NCBI GenBank assembly: GCA_947466075.1
Contig: CANIBP010000001.1
Span: 1-64,000, forward strand
Direction: 5' to 3'
Length of the DNA stretch: 64,000 bases
Source of the DNA: Verrucomicrobiaceae bacterium
GTDB lineage: Bacteria > Verrucomicrobiota > Verrucomicrobiia > Verrucomicrobiales > Verrucomicrobiaceae
Every line of letters begins with the position of its first letter. Position 1 is the stretch's first letter. A program made the position numbers and the translations under genes. The notes under the pieces are model-generated. The model ran no database searches. It had not been told where the DNA came from and saw nothing but the letters and a program-made list of their open reading frames with translations. Below are positions 18,470 through 29,829 of this stretch, one piece after another.

Positions 18470-19369
18470 ATGAAACATGTCATCTTACTCTTCGCCCTCT
18501 GTGGCGCATCCCTAGCCGCTGAGAAGCCAGCGAAAGCCAAAGGCGGCCTCGGGGCCGATGCACCTGCTGGAAAGTCCTACATCTACAAGACCTCCGCCGG
18601 CAAAGAGCGCCAGATGGAGCTCTACTTTCCGCCAAATCACGATGCAGCGAAAAGCAAAGTGCCCGGCATAATCCTTTTTCATGGCGGTAGTTGGGCAGGC
18701 GGCTCGCTTGGCCAGTTCCGTATCGCCTGCGCTTACTTTGCCAGTCGTGGGCTCGTTTGCGCCACGTCTGAATATCAAATGCTCAGCAAGGCCGATGCTG
18801 CCAAGCTGCCAGCAGGCGAAACACGGAAGCGTGTCTGCGTCACCGATGCCAAAAGCGCCATTCGTTGGTTCAAGCAGCACGCGGCTGAACTCGGCATTGA
18901 TCCGCAGCGCATGATCACTGGCGGTGGATCGGCTGGTGGACACATCAGCGCTCTCGCCACCATGAATCCCGGCCTCAATGACCCCGCTGATCCGAAAGAC
19001 ATCGACACCAGCGTTGTCGCTTATCTGTGGTTCAATCCCGCTTTTGCCATTGATGACGACAAAGACCCCGAGATCGACATCCTGCATCATTTGAAGGCCG
19101 ATCTCCCACCTGCCATCGCCTTCTTCGGCGACAAGGATACCTGGAAAAAAGGTTGGGATATCGCCCACGCGAAATGGAAGTCACTCGGCACAAAAATCAT
19201 CGAACTCAACATCGCCCCCGGCCAAGCGCACAGTTTCTTCAACAGTGGACCGTGGCAAACCGTCACCCTCATCGCCGCTGACAAGTTCCTCGTGAAACAA
19301 GGCCTCCTCACCGGTGAACCGACGAAGACGATGCCTGAGACGGGTGAGAATTTGATCCCCACTCCATGA
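18470..19369 (+). CDS. Secreted carboxylesterase (BD-FAE / acetylxylan-esterase-like)
   Basis: 299 residues; the ATG at 18470 starts the signal peptide MKHVILLFALCGASLA. Motifs in order: oxyanion loop FHGGSWAGGSLGQF, nucleophile elbow GGGSAGGH (serine in the middle), FFGDKDTWKKG near the catalytic acid, and GQAHSFFN with the histidine. This is the alpha/beta hydrolase family of bacterial feruloyl/acetyl-xylan esterases that clip acyl groups from polysaccharides. The stop overlaps the ATG of the downstream sulfatase (ATGA), so it heads the second operon of the island. Confidence 0.87.
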   Translation: MKHVILLFALCGASLAAEKPAKAKGGLGADAPAGKSYIYKTSAGKERQMELYFPPNHDAAKSKVPGIILFHGGSWAGGSLGQFRIACAYFASRGLVCATSEYQMLSKADAAKLPAGETRKRVCVTDAKSAIRWFKQHAAELGIDPQRMITGGGSAGGHISALATMNPGLNDPADPKDIDTSVVAYLWFNPAFAIDDDKDPEIDILHHLKADLPPAIAFFGDKDTWKKGWDIAHAKWKSLGTKIIELNIAPGQAHSFFNSGPWQTVTLIAADKFLVKQGLLTGEPTKTMPETGENLIPTP

Positions 19370-20868
19370 AACGCATCCTCATCGCTCTCCTCCTCACCAG
19401 TTCGTCACTGGTCACTCCGTATTCGTCATTCGCGGCGCAGCCGAACATCATCCTCATGATGGGCGACGATCACGGTTGGGAGGAGACGGGCTATCACGGA
19501 CATCCGCATGTGAAGACGCCAGTGCTGGATGAAATGGCGGCCACGGGGCTGCGCATGGACTGCTTTTATGCGGCGCATCCGAGTTGCTCGCCGACGCGGG
19601 CGAGTTTTCTCACGGGTCGGCATCCGAATCGCATGGGCACCTTCACCCCTGGGCGATCGTTTCGACCAGAGGAGATCACCAGTGCGCAGATACTCGCCAA
19701 AGCAGGCTATCAATGCGCGCACTTCGGCAAATGGCATGTCGGCGCGGTGAAAAAGGAATCGCCCGTGTGTCCCGAAGCGATGGGCTTTCACGAATGGCTC
19801 TCGCACGACAATTTCTTTGAGCTGAACCCATCCCTTTCGCGCAATGGCGGCCCGCCGAAGGTCTTCCAAGGCGAAAGCTCAGAGATCCTCATTCGTGAGG
19901 CCATCCACTTCATCGACCGCGCAAAAAAAGCCGACAAACCTTTCTTCACCATCGTGTGGTTCGGTTCACCGCATGAGCCGTACAGCGGCCTGCCGGCTGA
20001 TCTCGCGCTGTATGACGATCTGCCTGCCAAATACACCAAGAAGGTTAAACTGACCTCCAACGAAACCGGTGGGCCCACGACGCGGCCTCAAGGCGAGGTG
20101 CTGCGCGAGCGCTACGCCGAGATCACCGCCATGGACCGTGCCATTGGCACACTGCGCAAGCATTTGGCTGCTGAAGGCCTGCGCGACAACACGCTCGTCT
20201 TTTACTGCGGCGACAACGGCACCTCGCCCGATGCCGCGCTCGGCTTCCCGCATCGCGGCGTGAAGGGTCAAGTGTATGACGGCGGCATACTCGTCCCTGG
20301 ACTCATTGAGTGGCCAACGCGAATCCCGCAACCGCGCACCACCAGCGTCCGTGCCACCACAAGCGACCTCTTGCCCACACTTTGCGCCATCATCGGCCAA
20401 CCGCTGCCTGCACGTCCCATCGATGGCATCGACCTCAGTCCATTGCTCGATGGCAAAATGACCGACCGCGCCAAGCCGCTCTACTTCTGGGAATACAACA
20501 CGGGCATCTCCGACAAATCCGATTCCGAACCCTACATCGATCCCGAGCTGCAAGAAGGCACCACACCGCTCGCGAAAAATGCCAAAGGCAAAGCCACACG
20601 CGACTTCCGCAACTTCCGCCATCCCACCATCACCGAGACCGATTACCTCGGCGCACGAGCCATTATCGACGGCTCCTTCAAGCTCGTTATCCACGACAGT
20701 AAGAAAGGCAATCCCAAGCTTGAACTCTTCGATCTGAAGTCCGATCCCGCCGAGAAAACCAATCTCATCGAGCAGCAACCCGCCACCGCCAAAAAGCTCA
20801 AGTCACAGCTTCGTGAGTGGCAGCAATCCGTGCTGACCAGCCTCACTGGCGCGGATTACCAAAAGTAA
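19366..20868 (+). CDS. Secreted type I sulfatase
   Basis: 500 residues, signal peptide MKRILIALLLTSSSLVTPYS cut near FAA-QPN. The formylglycine signature is C74-S-P-T-R in AAHPSCSPTRASFLTGRHP. Metal-site residues lie in MMGDDHGWEE (N-terminal Asp pair) and YCGDNGTSPDA; GKWHVGAV and FGSPHEPYSG hold further active-site Lys/His. The insertion after HGW and the phrase HRGVKGQVYDGGILVPG are typical of the large arylsulfatase/N-acetylgalactosamine-sulfatase group. The exact subfamily is not determined. Translation is coupled to the upstream esterase, and the next sulfatase starts 19 bases downstream. Confidence 0.92.
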   Translation: MKRILIALLLTSSSLVTPYSSFAAQPNIILMMGDDHGWEETGYHGHPHVKTPVLDEMAATGLRMDCFYAAHPSCSPTRASFLTGRHPNRMGTFTPGRSFRPEEITSAQILAKAGYQCAHFGKWHVGAVKKESPVCPEAMGFHEWLSHDNFFELNPSLSRNGGPPKVFQGESSEILIREAIHFIDRAKKADKPFFTIVWFGSPHEPYSGLPADLALYDDLPAKYTKKVKLTSNETGGPTTRPQGEVLRERYAEITAMDRAIGTLRKHLAAEGLRDNTLVFYCGDNGTSPDAALGFPHRGVKGQVYDGGILVPGLIEWPTRIPQPRTTSVRATTSDLLPTLCAIIGQPLPARPIDGIDLSPLLDGKMTDRAKPLYFWEYNTGISDKSDSEPYIDPELQEGTTPLAKNAKGKATRDFRNFRHPTITETDYLGARAIIDGSFKLVIHDSKKGNPKLELFDLKSDPAEKTNLIEQQPATAKKLKSQLREWQQSVLTSLTGADYQK

Positions 20869-20887
20869 CATCACCCACAACGTCACC

Positions 20888-22798
20888 ATGAAAATCTTTA
20901 CCACCGCTCTCGCTCTCTTTTCGTCACTCGCCATTCCGCAGGTGTCCTTTTCGGCGCAGCCGAACGTCATCTACCTCATGGCGGATGAACTCGGCTACTA
21001 CGAGCCTGGATTCATGGGCGGCGTGAACATCCAGACGCCAAACCTCGACAAGATGGCGAAGGAAGGCATGCGCTTCAAAAATCTCTTCGCCGGATCAGCG
21101 GTGTGTGCACCCACGCGCTGCTGCTTCCTCACCGGCAAGCACAGCGGCCACACCAGCGTGCGCTCGAATGGTGGCGGCACACCGATGCGTGCCGATGAAA
21201 CGACCATCGCATCAATGTTGAAGCCACTGGGTTACGCGACGGGTGGATTTGGCAAGTGGGGCAATGGAGGCCGCGACTCGACCGGTGTGCCGGAGAAGCA
21301 CGGCTTCGATCTCTTCCTCGGTTATTACGATCAAGTCCACGCTCACACCTACTACCCGCCGTATCTCATTCAAAACAGTGAGGAAGTGAAGCTGGAGGGC
21401 AACAACGGCGGCACCAGTGGCAAGACCTACTCGCATTACGTGATTCATCAGGCGGCGATGAATTTCATCCGCGACAACGCCAAGCGACCCTTCTTCGCCT
21501 ACCTGCCCTACACGCCACCACATGGCAATTTCAACATCCCCGACAGCGATCCCGCTTGGGCCATCTACAAAGACAAGCCATGGACCGAAGATGCACGCCG
21601 CTATGCTGCGATGGTCACCATCATCGACACTCAGGTCGGTGAAATGCTCGCGCTACTCAAAGATCTCGGCCTTGATGAAAACACGCTCATCTTTTTCAGC
21701 GGTGACAACGGCGGCAACGACTACTTCAAGTCCGCCGAGTATCCGCGCGGCGTTCATCTTGCCAACAAGGACCCCAAGACCGGCGTCGAGTTTCGCGGCA
21801 CCAAAGGCACACTCTATGAAGGCGGCGTGCGCATTCCTTTCTTCGCACGTTGGCCCGGAAAAATCGCTCCCGGTGGCGTCAGCGATCACCTCGGCTACTT
21901 TCCCGACATCTTGCCCACCATCGCCGAGGCCACGGGTGCCACAGCGCCCGCTGACATCGATGGTCTTTCCCTTTTGCCCGAGTTGACCGGACAAAAAGCC
22001 GCGCAGAAGCAGCACGAGTATTTGTATTGGGAAATCGGCACTTGGACCGCCATCCGTCAGGGAACATGGCGTGCCGTTCAGCCCAAGACCGGCAAAGCAT
22101 GGGAACTCTACGACCTCACGATCGATCCCAGCGAAGCCAACGATATCGCCGCTGCCCATCCGGACATCCTTGCCAAACTCACCGCTCTTGCCGCCAAAGC
22201 ACATGAGCCTGCACGCGAAGGCAGCTTCAGCAAAACTGACCGTCATGAGCGTGATCGCCGCGCCAAATTCGGCAAACAAGACGATACCAGTCTCGAAGGC
22301 ACGCCAACAGGCGTGAAGAAGAAAGAGAAGTCGAAAAAATCGGCCACCGTGACGCCATTACCCGGTCAGCTTTCCAACCATGATTGGAAACTCGTTCGCT
22401 TTAGCAGTGAGAACACCGCCAACAAAAAGCATGCTACCAATGCCATCGACGGTGACCCCGATACCCTCTGGCATAGCCAATTCACTGGCACCGCCGCCAA
22501 GCCACCGCATGAAATGGTCATCGATCTCGGGGCTGCGCATCACATCCGTGGTTTCGTCTATCTTGGTCGCCAAGACGCTGGATGGAACGGAGCGGTGAAG
22601 GATGTCGAGTTTAGCGTCAGCGCCACCACGGACTCCTTTGGTCCACCTGTTGCCAAAACAAGTCTCGCAAAAACCAAAGAACCGCAGCTGATTAAATGTC
22701 CGGAGACCACGGGACGGTATGTGCTGATGCGTGCTTTGTCTGAGCAGAGCGGCGGAGATTTAGCCAGCATGGCGGAATTGGGTGTTGTTGGGGAGTAA
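20888..22798 (+). CDS. Secreted sulfatase with C-terminal F5/8 type C (discoidin) module
   Basis: 636 residues; signal peptide MKIFTTALALFSSLAIPQVS. The sulfatase domain is ~25-440: MADELGYYEPG (in place of the usual DDxGxGD), the signature C73-A-P-T-R, GKWGNGGRDSTG, PYTPPHGNF and FFSGDNGGND. After a basic spacer (KKKEKSKKSATV, ~480) residues ~490-636 form a discoidin/F5/8 type C fold: LVRFSSENTANKKHATNAID, DTLWHSQF, MVIDLGAAHHIRGFVYLGRQ. Such modules (CBM32/PF00754) bind galactose-containing glycans, so the enzyme may be held on a polymer. The replaced metal-site Asp (E in MADE) deserves checking. Confidence 0.92.
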   Translation: MKIFTTALALFSSLAIPQVSFSAQPNVIYLMADELGYYEPGFMGGVNIQTPNLDKMAKEGMRFKNLFAGSAVCAPTRCCFLTGKHSGHTSVRSNGGGTPMRADETTIASMLKPLGYATGGFGKWGNGGRDSTGVPEKHGFDLFLGYYDQVHAHTYYPPYLIQNSEEVKLEGNNGGTSGKTYSHYVIHQAAMNFIRDNAKRPFFAYLPYTPPHGNFNIPDSDPAWAIYKDKPWTEDARRYAAMVTIIDTQVGEMLALLKDLGLDENTLIFFSGDNGGNDYFKSAEYPRGVHLANKDPKTGVEFRGTKGTLYEGGVRIPFFARWPGKIAPGGVSDHLGYFPDILPTIAEATGATAPADIDGLSLLPELTGQKAAQKQHEYLYWEIGTWTAIRQGTWRAVQPKTGKAWELYDLTIDPSEANDIAAAHPDILAKLTALAAKAHEPAREGSFSKTDRHERDRRAKFGKQDDTSLEGTPTGVKKKEKSKKSATVTPLPGQLSNHDWKLVRFSSENTANKKHATNAIDGDPDTLWHSQFTGTAAKPPHEMVIDLGAAHHIRGFVYLGRQDAGWNGAVKDVEFSVSATTDSFGPPVAKTSLAKTKEPQLIKCPETTGRYVLMRALSEQSGGDLASMAELGVVGE

Positions 22799-22853
22799 CG
22801 TTGCTAAAGTTCAGCGCAATTCACCTCGCTGCCTTAGCGTTTTCACCCACACC

Positions 22854-24485
<1,632 letters not shown>

Positions 24486-24492
24486 GCCTCAC

Positions 24493-25629
24493 TCACACAA
24501 AGCGCCGCGCGATCTGCGTGTAGAAGGCCTGCGCGGCCTCCACCTCGGCGCACTCGACGTATTCGACCGCCGCATGTGCTTGATCAATACTACCGGGACC
24601 GAACAGGATCGTGGGAATTCCCAGACGTGAAAACTTGCTCGCATCGCTGCCGAACGGCACACCGCTGACGCCGTCTTCGCGTTTCATCTCACGCAGCACG
24701 CCACGGGAAAGTTGAACCAGCGGGACACTGGCATCGGTTTCGAAGGACCAGTCCTGCAGCATCGGCTGTTCCATCTCAGCGATCACGTCAGGATGTTTTT
24801 TCATCAGCGCATCGAGCAGCGACTGATAATGCGCGAGCACCGATTCGACCTCCTCTCCAGGCAACAAACGACGGTCAATTTCGATCACGGCCTCATCCGG
24901 CACGAAATTCACCTGCACCCCGCCATGGATGACGCCGACGTTGCAGGTGCCAGGACCCAGCAATGGATGCTGCACCTGCTGCATGCGTTCATGATCCTCC
25001 TGTAGTGCCAAAACGATGCGTGACATGGCAGTGATGGCATTGATGCCAAGATGCGGCTTCGAACTATGCGCCGCCTTGCCTCTGGTGCGAATGCGCCAGC
25101 GTAGAACGCCCTTGCTGGCGATGACACATTTGAATTCGGTCGGTTCCGCGACTACCGCAGCATCTGCTTTGAGGTCTTCGCAGAGTTTGACCACGCCACG
25201 GAATGAAAACTCCTCATCCACCACGGCGGCGAGCCAGAGTTCGCAGGGCGGCGGCTCACCGCTCGCATGAATGTCCGCCACCGCATGCATCATCGCGGCC
25301 AGTCCGGCTTTGTCATCGACGGAGCCGCGTCCATGCAGTTTCCCATCGCGAATCACCGAATCGAACGGGTCAATCGTCATCCCTTTGATCGACACCGTGT
25401 CCATGTGTGCCTCAAATACGATCCGCCGTGCTAAATCACGTCCAGGAACACAGGCGATGACATTGTTGCGCCCCGGAAACACCTCCTGTTCCCACACCTT
25501 GATGTCACGCTGTTCAAAGAACTGCCGCACATATGCCGCTACTTCTTTTTCTCCAGGTCCGCTTTCATACGCGCTATTGATGCTGTTGATGCGCACGAGG
25601 TCGGCAAGGGTCTGAAGCACGGGAGACAT
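24493..25629 (-). CDS. M20-family metallopeptidase (ArgE/DapE/CPG2-like)
   Basis: 378 residues from the ATG at 25629 (MSPVLQTLADLVRINSINS); the longer upstream frame would run into the divergent promoter region and lacks family similarity. Zinc-site motifs: VFEAHMDTVSI (H-x-D), GRGSVDDKAGLAAMMHA (bridging Asp), VVDEEFSFRG (catalytic Glu pair), VVAEPTEF (Asp/Glu ligand) and the C-terminal FGPGSIDQAHAAVEYVEC (His). There is no signal peptide, so it is cytoplasmic. The family deacylates N-acyl amino acids (acetylornithine, succinyl-DAP) or cleaves dipeptides; the substrate is not resolved. It converges with the last sulfatase (7-base gap). Confidence 0.88.
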   Translation of the reverse strand: MSPVLQTLADLVRINSINSAYESGPGEKEVAAYVRQFFEQRDIKVWEQEVFPGRNNVIACVPGRDLARRIVFEAHMDTVSIKGMTIDPFDSVIRDGKLHGRGSVDDKAGLAAMMHAVADIHASGEPPPCELWLAAVVDEEFSFRGVVKLCEDLKADAAVVAEPTEFKCVIASKGVLRWRIRTRGKAAHSSKPHLGINAITAMSRIVLALQEDHERMQQVQHPLLGPGTCNVGVIHGGVQVNFVPDEAVIEIDRRLLPGEEVESVLAHYQSLLDALMKKHPDVIAEMEQPMLQDWSFETDASVPLVQLSRGVLREMKREDGVSGVPFGSDASKFSRLGIPTILFGPGSIDQAHAAVEYVECAEVEAAQAFYTQIARRFV

Positions 25630-25695
25630 GCCGGAGCCTAGCCATATCGCCTCACACGGCAAGAAGCCCTCTGACTGACCGTATTTTTTCCACAC

Positions 25696-28458
25696 ATGAA
25701 GGCTACGGCATCCATCATCCTCATCATCGCATTGCATGCACGCAGTACGATGGCTGACGATGCCGGCAAGATTGCCTACTTTGAGAAGACGATCCGTCCG
25801 CTCCTCATCAATCGCTGCTACGAGTGCCATTCCGTCGAATCCGGCAAGCACAAGGGCGGCCTGCTGCTCGACTCACGCGACGCCGTGCTGAAAGGCGGTG
25901 ACAGCGGCCCCGCCCTCATTGCTGGCAATCCCGAGAAGAGCCGCCTCATCGAATCCATCCGTTATCACAATGAGGATCTGCAAATGCCGCCAAAAGGGGC
26001 TTTGCCATCCGCTGAAGTGAAGGCACTCGAGGAATGGATCAAACTGGGAGCGCCTGATCCACGAGTCGCCGTGGCATCGCCAACACAAAAAAGCCCGCGT
26101 ATCATCGACATTGCAGCAGGCAGCAAGCATTGGGCCTTCAGCCCGGTTTCAAAGCCAGCCGTGCCAGCCGGAAAGGCGGAGCATCCGATTGATGCCTTCA
26201 TCATCACGAAACTTGCGGAGAAAGGTCTCGCGCTCGCTCCTCCCGCCGACAAACGCACGCTCATTCGCCGTGCCACCTTCGATCTCACCGGTCTGCCGCC
26301 CACAACACAGGAAGTCGATGCCTTCCTCGCCGACAACTCGCCTGACGCCTTTGCAAAAATCGTGGATCGGCTGCTGCGCTCGCCGCAATACGGTGAAAAA
26401 TGGGGCCGCCACTGGCTTGATGTGGCCCGCTACTCCGATTCGAATGGCCTTGATGAAAACATCGCTCTCGGCACCGCATGGCGTTACCGCGACTATGTCG
26501 TGAAGTCGCTCAATGCGGACAAACCGTTCGACCAGTTCCTCACGGAGCAGCTCGCCGGTGATCTGCTGGAATCCAAAGACATCCCTACTCGCCACGAGCA
26601 CATCACCGCCACGGCATTCCTCAATCTCGGAGCGAAAGTGCTCGCTGAGCCGGACAAGGACAAGCTCACCATGGATGTCGTCGATGAGCAGATCGACGTC
26701 ATGGGCCGCGCCTTCATGGGTCTCACGCTCGGCTGTGTGCGCTGCCATGACCATAAGTTCGATCCCATCCCGCAGGACGATTACTACGCGCTCGCCGCCA
26801 TCTTCAAGAGCACGCAAAGCTTCAGCGTGGACCGCATCGGCGCACTGAGCACCGCGTATGAATCGCCCATGGGGTCACTGGATGACTTCGCAGCGGTCAA
26901 ATCCTCCGAGCGCATCCTCAAAGGGCAGAAGGAAGCTGTCGCCAAGGCGGAAGCGGCGGCAACCAAGACGCTGCGCGATGAAGTGAGCAAACATGCGGTC
27001 GATTACCTCATGGCTGCGGCCGAGCTGCCCGTGGCTCCCACGTTGAGTCAGGTGCAACCAGTGGCGGACAAATACGGCCTGCGTGCGCATGTGCTGCTGA
27101 ACTGCCGCGTCTATCTCGCCGCCAACGAAACCAATTCATTCTTCCAACCCTGGCAGGATGCGCTCGAAGCCAAAGGCGATGTGAAGCATCTCCACGACTA
27201 CTACGCCGCCATTTTTGCGGCGGCGGAAAAGATCAAACCAGACCCCAAGACCAAGGCTACCGACTCCCTGCTGCATCTCGCCCGTGCCGAACTGGACAAA
27301 ACGGCCGGCTTCCTCGCGCTGCCGCCCGAGCCGATCATCCTCTATCCCAAAGAGATCGCCGACAAGGTCCGCGCCCTGAAGGACACGATGATGACCACGG
27401 AGAGCAGTCTCCCCGATCTGCCCACGACGCTGGCGGTGTCTGAAGCGCCCAAGATTCTCAAGGAACTGCCCATCCACATCCGTGGCAATCATCTCGCACT
27501 CGGCAAGCCGATCCCACGTGGCTTCATCCAAGTCGTTCAGGCCTCGCAAAAATCGAAACCACAGTTCCCAAGCGATCACAGCGGACGTCTCGAACTCGCC
27601 CGCTGGCTCGCCAGTCCCGATCATCCACTCACCTCACGCGTCATCACCAACCGCATCTGGACCTGGCACTTCAATCAGGGCATCGTCTCCACCACGGACA
27701 ACTTCGGCCTCCTTGGCCTGAAGCCCACGCAGCCCGAGCTGCTTGACTGGCTGGCGCGCTGGTTCACCACCAACGGCTGGAGTTTCAAGGACATGCACCG
27801 GCTCATCATGAGTTCACGCACCTATCAGCAAAGTTCGACCGTCCCGGCACAGGCTGCGCTCGCCGATCCCGAGAACCGCCTCCTCAATCATTTCCCCGTG
27901 CGCCGCCTTGAGGCCGAAGAAATCCGCGATGCACTGCTGGATGTCGCGGGCAGCCTCGACACCACCATCGGCGGCAAAACCATTCCGCGCCGCAACCGTG
28001 AGTTCGTCTTCAACCATACTTCCAAGGATTTTACCACCTACGGCAGCACCCGGCGCGCGCTCTACATGCCGGTCATTCGCAACAACCTCTACGACCTCTT
28101 CCAGCAGTTCGACTATCCCGATCCATCGACCTCCACCGGTCTGCGCAACAGCACTGTCGTCTCACCGCAGGCGCTGCTGCTCATGAACAGCGATCTCGCC
28201 ACCGATGCCGCGCAAACTTTCGTGAAACGTCTGTTCGGAACGTCCCCGGACAAAGAAGCACGCCTCCGCGCCGCCTATCGCATCGCCTTTGCCCGCGAAG
28301 CCACCGACAATGATCTCCGCCGCGCTGAAAACTATCTCACCGTCACCAACGCCGCGCTCAATTCCAGCCAGCAGGACTCCGACAAGCGCGAACAGCAAAC
28401 TTGGGCCCAGCTCTGCCAAGCGCTCATGATGAGCAATGAGTTCATCTACCTGCGCTGA
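25696..28458 (+). CDS. PSD1/PSCyt2 planctomycete cytochrome c domain protein
   Basis: 920 residues with an N-terminal signal (MKATASIILIIALHARSTMA). Order: planctomycete cytochrome c domain (PSCyt1) at ~25-120 with C41-Y-E-C44-H45 and MPPKGALPSAEVKALEEWI; PSCyt2/DUF1549 at ~155-370 (IDAFIITKLAEKGLALAPPA, TFDLTGLPPTTQEVDAFLAD, WGRHWLDVARYSDSNG, LGCVRCHDHKFDPI, a second CxxCH); and PSD1/DUF1553 at ~630-900 (GRLELARWLASPDHPLTSRV, NHFPVRRLEAEEIRDALLDV). These PVC-specific secreted proteins usually pair with a DUF1501 gene; none follows here. A role in extracytoplasmic oxidation is likely but unproven. Confidence 0.92.
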   Translation: MKATASIILIIALHARSTMADDAGKIAYFEKTIRPLLINRCYECHSVESGKHKGGLLLDSRDAVLKGGDSGPALIAGNPEKSRLIESIRYHNEDLQMPPKGALPSAEVKALEEWIKLGAPDPRVAVASPTQKSPRIIDIAAGSKHWAFSPVSKPAVPAGKAEHPIDAFIITKLAEKGLALAPPADKRTLIRRATFDLTGLPPTTQEVDAFLADNSPDAFAKIVDRLLRSPQYGEKWGRHWLDVARYSDSNGLDENIALGTAWRYRDYVVKSLNADKPFDQFLTEQLAGDLLESKDIPTRHEHITATAFLNLGAKVLAEPDKDKLTMDVVDEQIDVMGRAFMGLTLGCVRCHDHKFDPIPQDDYYALAAIFKSTQSFSVDRIGALSTAYESPMGSLDDFAAVKSSERILKGQKEAVAKAEAAATKTLRDEVSKHAVDYLMAAAELPVAPTLSQVQPVADKYGLRAHVLLNCRVYLAANETNSFFQPWQDALEAKGDVKHLHDYYAAIFAAAEKIKPDPKTKATDSLLHLARAELDKTAGFLALPPEPIILYPKEIADKVRALKDTMMTTESSLPDLPTTLAVSEAPKILKELPIHIRGNHLALGKPIPRGFIQVVQASQKSKPQFPSDHSGRLELARWLASPDHPLTSRVITNRIWTWHFNQGIVSTTDNFGLLGLKPTQPELLDWLARWFTTNGWSFKDMHRLIMSSRTYQQSSTVPAQAALADPENRLLNHFPVRRLEAEEIRDALLDVAGSLDTTIGGKTIPRRNREFVFNHTSKDFTTYGSTRRALYMPVIRNNLYDLFQQFDYPDPSTSTGLRNSTVVSPQALLLMNSDLATDAAQTFVKRLFGTSPDKEARLRAAYRIAFAREATDNDLRRAENYLTVTNAALNSSQQDSDKREQQTWAQLCQALMMSNEFIYLR

Positions 28459-28503
28459 GCGTTCAGTGATTGAAACAGCGGCGATCTCTGGCAAGACATC
28501 GGC

Positions 28504-29814
28504 ATGAGTCACGAGAAATCGCGCCCGCCCATGCCCACCTTTGCCGCAGCCCTGCGCTACTGGCTCAAACTTGGCTGCATCAGTTTCGGCGGCCCGGCAG
28601 GACAGATCGCCATCATGCACAAGGAACTCGTCGAGAAGCGCCGCTGGATCAGTGACGCGCATTTCCTGCACGCGCTGAATTTCTGCATGCTGCTGCCCGG
28701 ACCGGAGGCACAGCAGCTCGCGACGTATCTTGGCTGGCGCTTGCACGGTGCGAAGGGTGGCATCGCTGCGGGGGCGTTGTTTGTGCTGCCGTCCGTCTTC
28801 ATCCTCTTCGGCTTGAGCTGGCTTTACATGGCCGGTGGGCATCTGCCATGGCTCGCCGCCATCTTCCATGGCCTGCTGGGCGCAGTGATCGCTGTCGTGG
28901 CCGAAGCGGTGCTGCGCATCGGCAAGAAGGCGCTCAAAAGCCCCACGCTCTGGGCCGTGGCTGCGATGAGCTTCATCGCGATCTACTTCTTGCACCTCTC
29001 GTTCGTGATCATCGTGCTCGCCGCTGCCTTGCTCGGCTACTTCGGCAATCGTGCGCTGCCAGAGCAGTTCCCCGCCGGCAAAAGCCACGGCGCGGCCAAG
29101 GACACGGCTCCAGCCATCGAATTGCCACCCGCACCGCAAGCCTCGTGGTCACGCACCTTCGGCATCACAGCGTTGTGTCTCACACTTTGGTGGCTGCCGG
29201 TCTTCGCCATAGCCTGGTGGCTTGGTTGGAGCAGCACGCAGGCGCAGCAGGGCCTGTTCTTCAGCAAAGCCGCGCTCGTGACCTTCGGCGGGGCTTATGC
29301 GGTGCTGCCGTATGTCGCGCAGCAGGCCGTCGAAACACACGGCTGGCTCTCGCATCCACAGATGATGAGCGGACTCGCGCTTGCTGAGACCACGCCCGGC
29401 CCGCTGATCATGGTGCTGCAATTCGTCGGCTTCGTCGGCGGCTGGCAGCATCCCGGCGTGCTCAGCCCGCTCGCCGGGGCCACGCTCGGTGCCCTCATCA
29501 CCACTTGGACGACCTTCCTGCCCTGCTTCCTCTTCATCTTCCTCGGCGCACCCCACATCGAAAAACTTGGCGAACAACCCCGCCTCAGCGCCGCGCTCAC
29601 CGCCATCACGGCGGCGGTGGTCGGCGTCATTCTCAATCTCGGCGTCAAGTTCACTACCCATGCGCTGTGGCCCGCGAGCGGTGGCTTCGACGTCTTCATC
29701 GCCACCATCGCCGTGCTGGCATTCATTGCCATGCAGCGCTTCAAAATCGGCCTCATGCCCGTCATCGGTGCCTGCGCGGTAGCAGGCCTGCTTCAGCACC
29801 TATTGCTTGGCTGA
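28504..29814 (+). CDS. chrA: Chromate efflux transporter, CHR family (ChrA)
   Basis: 436 residues, two homologous CHR halves in one chain as in long ChrA proteins. The first half opens with YWLKLGCISFGGPAGQIAIM and NFCMLLPGPEAQQLATYLGW; the second repeats the pattern with KAALVTFGGAYAVLPYVAQQ and LALAETTPGPLIMVLQFVGF. The FGGP/FGGA and PGP motifs mark the chromate-transport domain. About 10-12 hydrophobic segments are visible. It would export chromate, or another oxyanion such as sulfate, across the inner membrane. The latter is worth noting beside a sulfatase island, but that is speculation. No linked regulator is seen. Confidence 0.92.
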   Translation: MSHEKSRPPMPTFAAALRYWLKLGCISFGGPAGQIAIMHKELVEKRRWISDAHFLHALNFCMLLPGPEAQQLATYLGWRLHGAKGGIAAGALFVLPSVFILFGLSWLYMAGGHLPWLAAIFHGLLGAVIAVVAEAVLRIGKKALKSPTLWAVAAMSFIAIYFLHLSFVIIVLAAALLGYFGNRALPEQFPAGKSHGAAKDTAPAIELPPAPQASWSRTFGITALCLTLWWLPVFAIAWWLGWSSTQAQQGLFFSKAALVTFGGAYAVLPYVAQQAVETHGWLSHPQMMSGLALAETTPGPLIMVLQFVGFVGGWQHPGVLSPLAGATLGALITTWTTFLPCFLFIFLGAPHIEKLGEQPRLSAALTAITAAVVGVILNLGVKFTTHALWPASGGFDVFIATIAVLAFIAMQRFKIGLMPVIGACAVAGLLQHLLLG

Positions 29815-29829
29815 GGCGGCGCATCTGCT

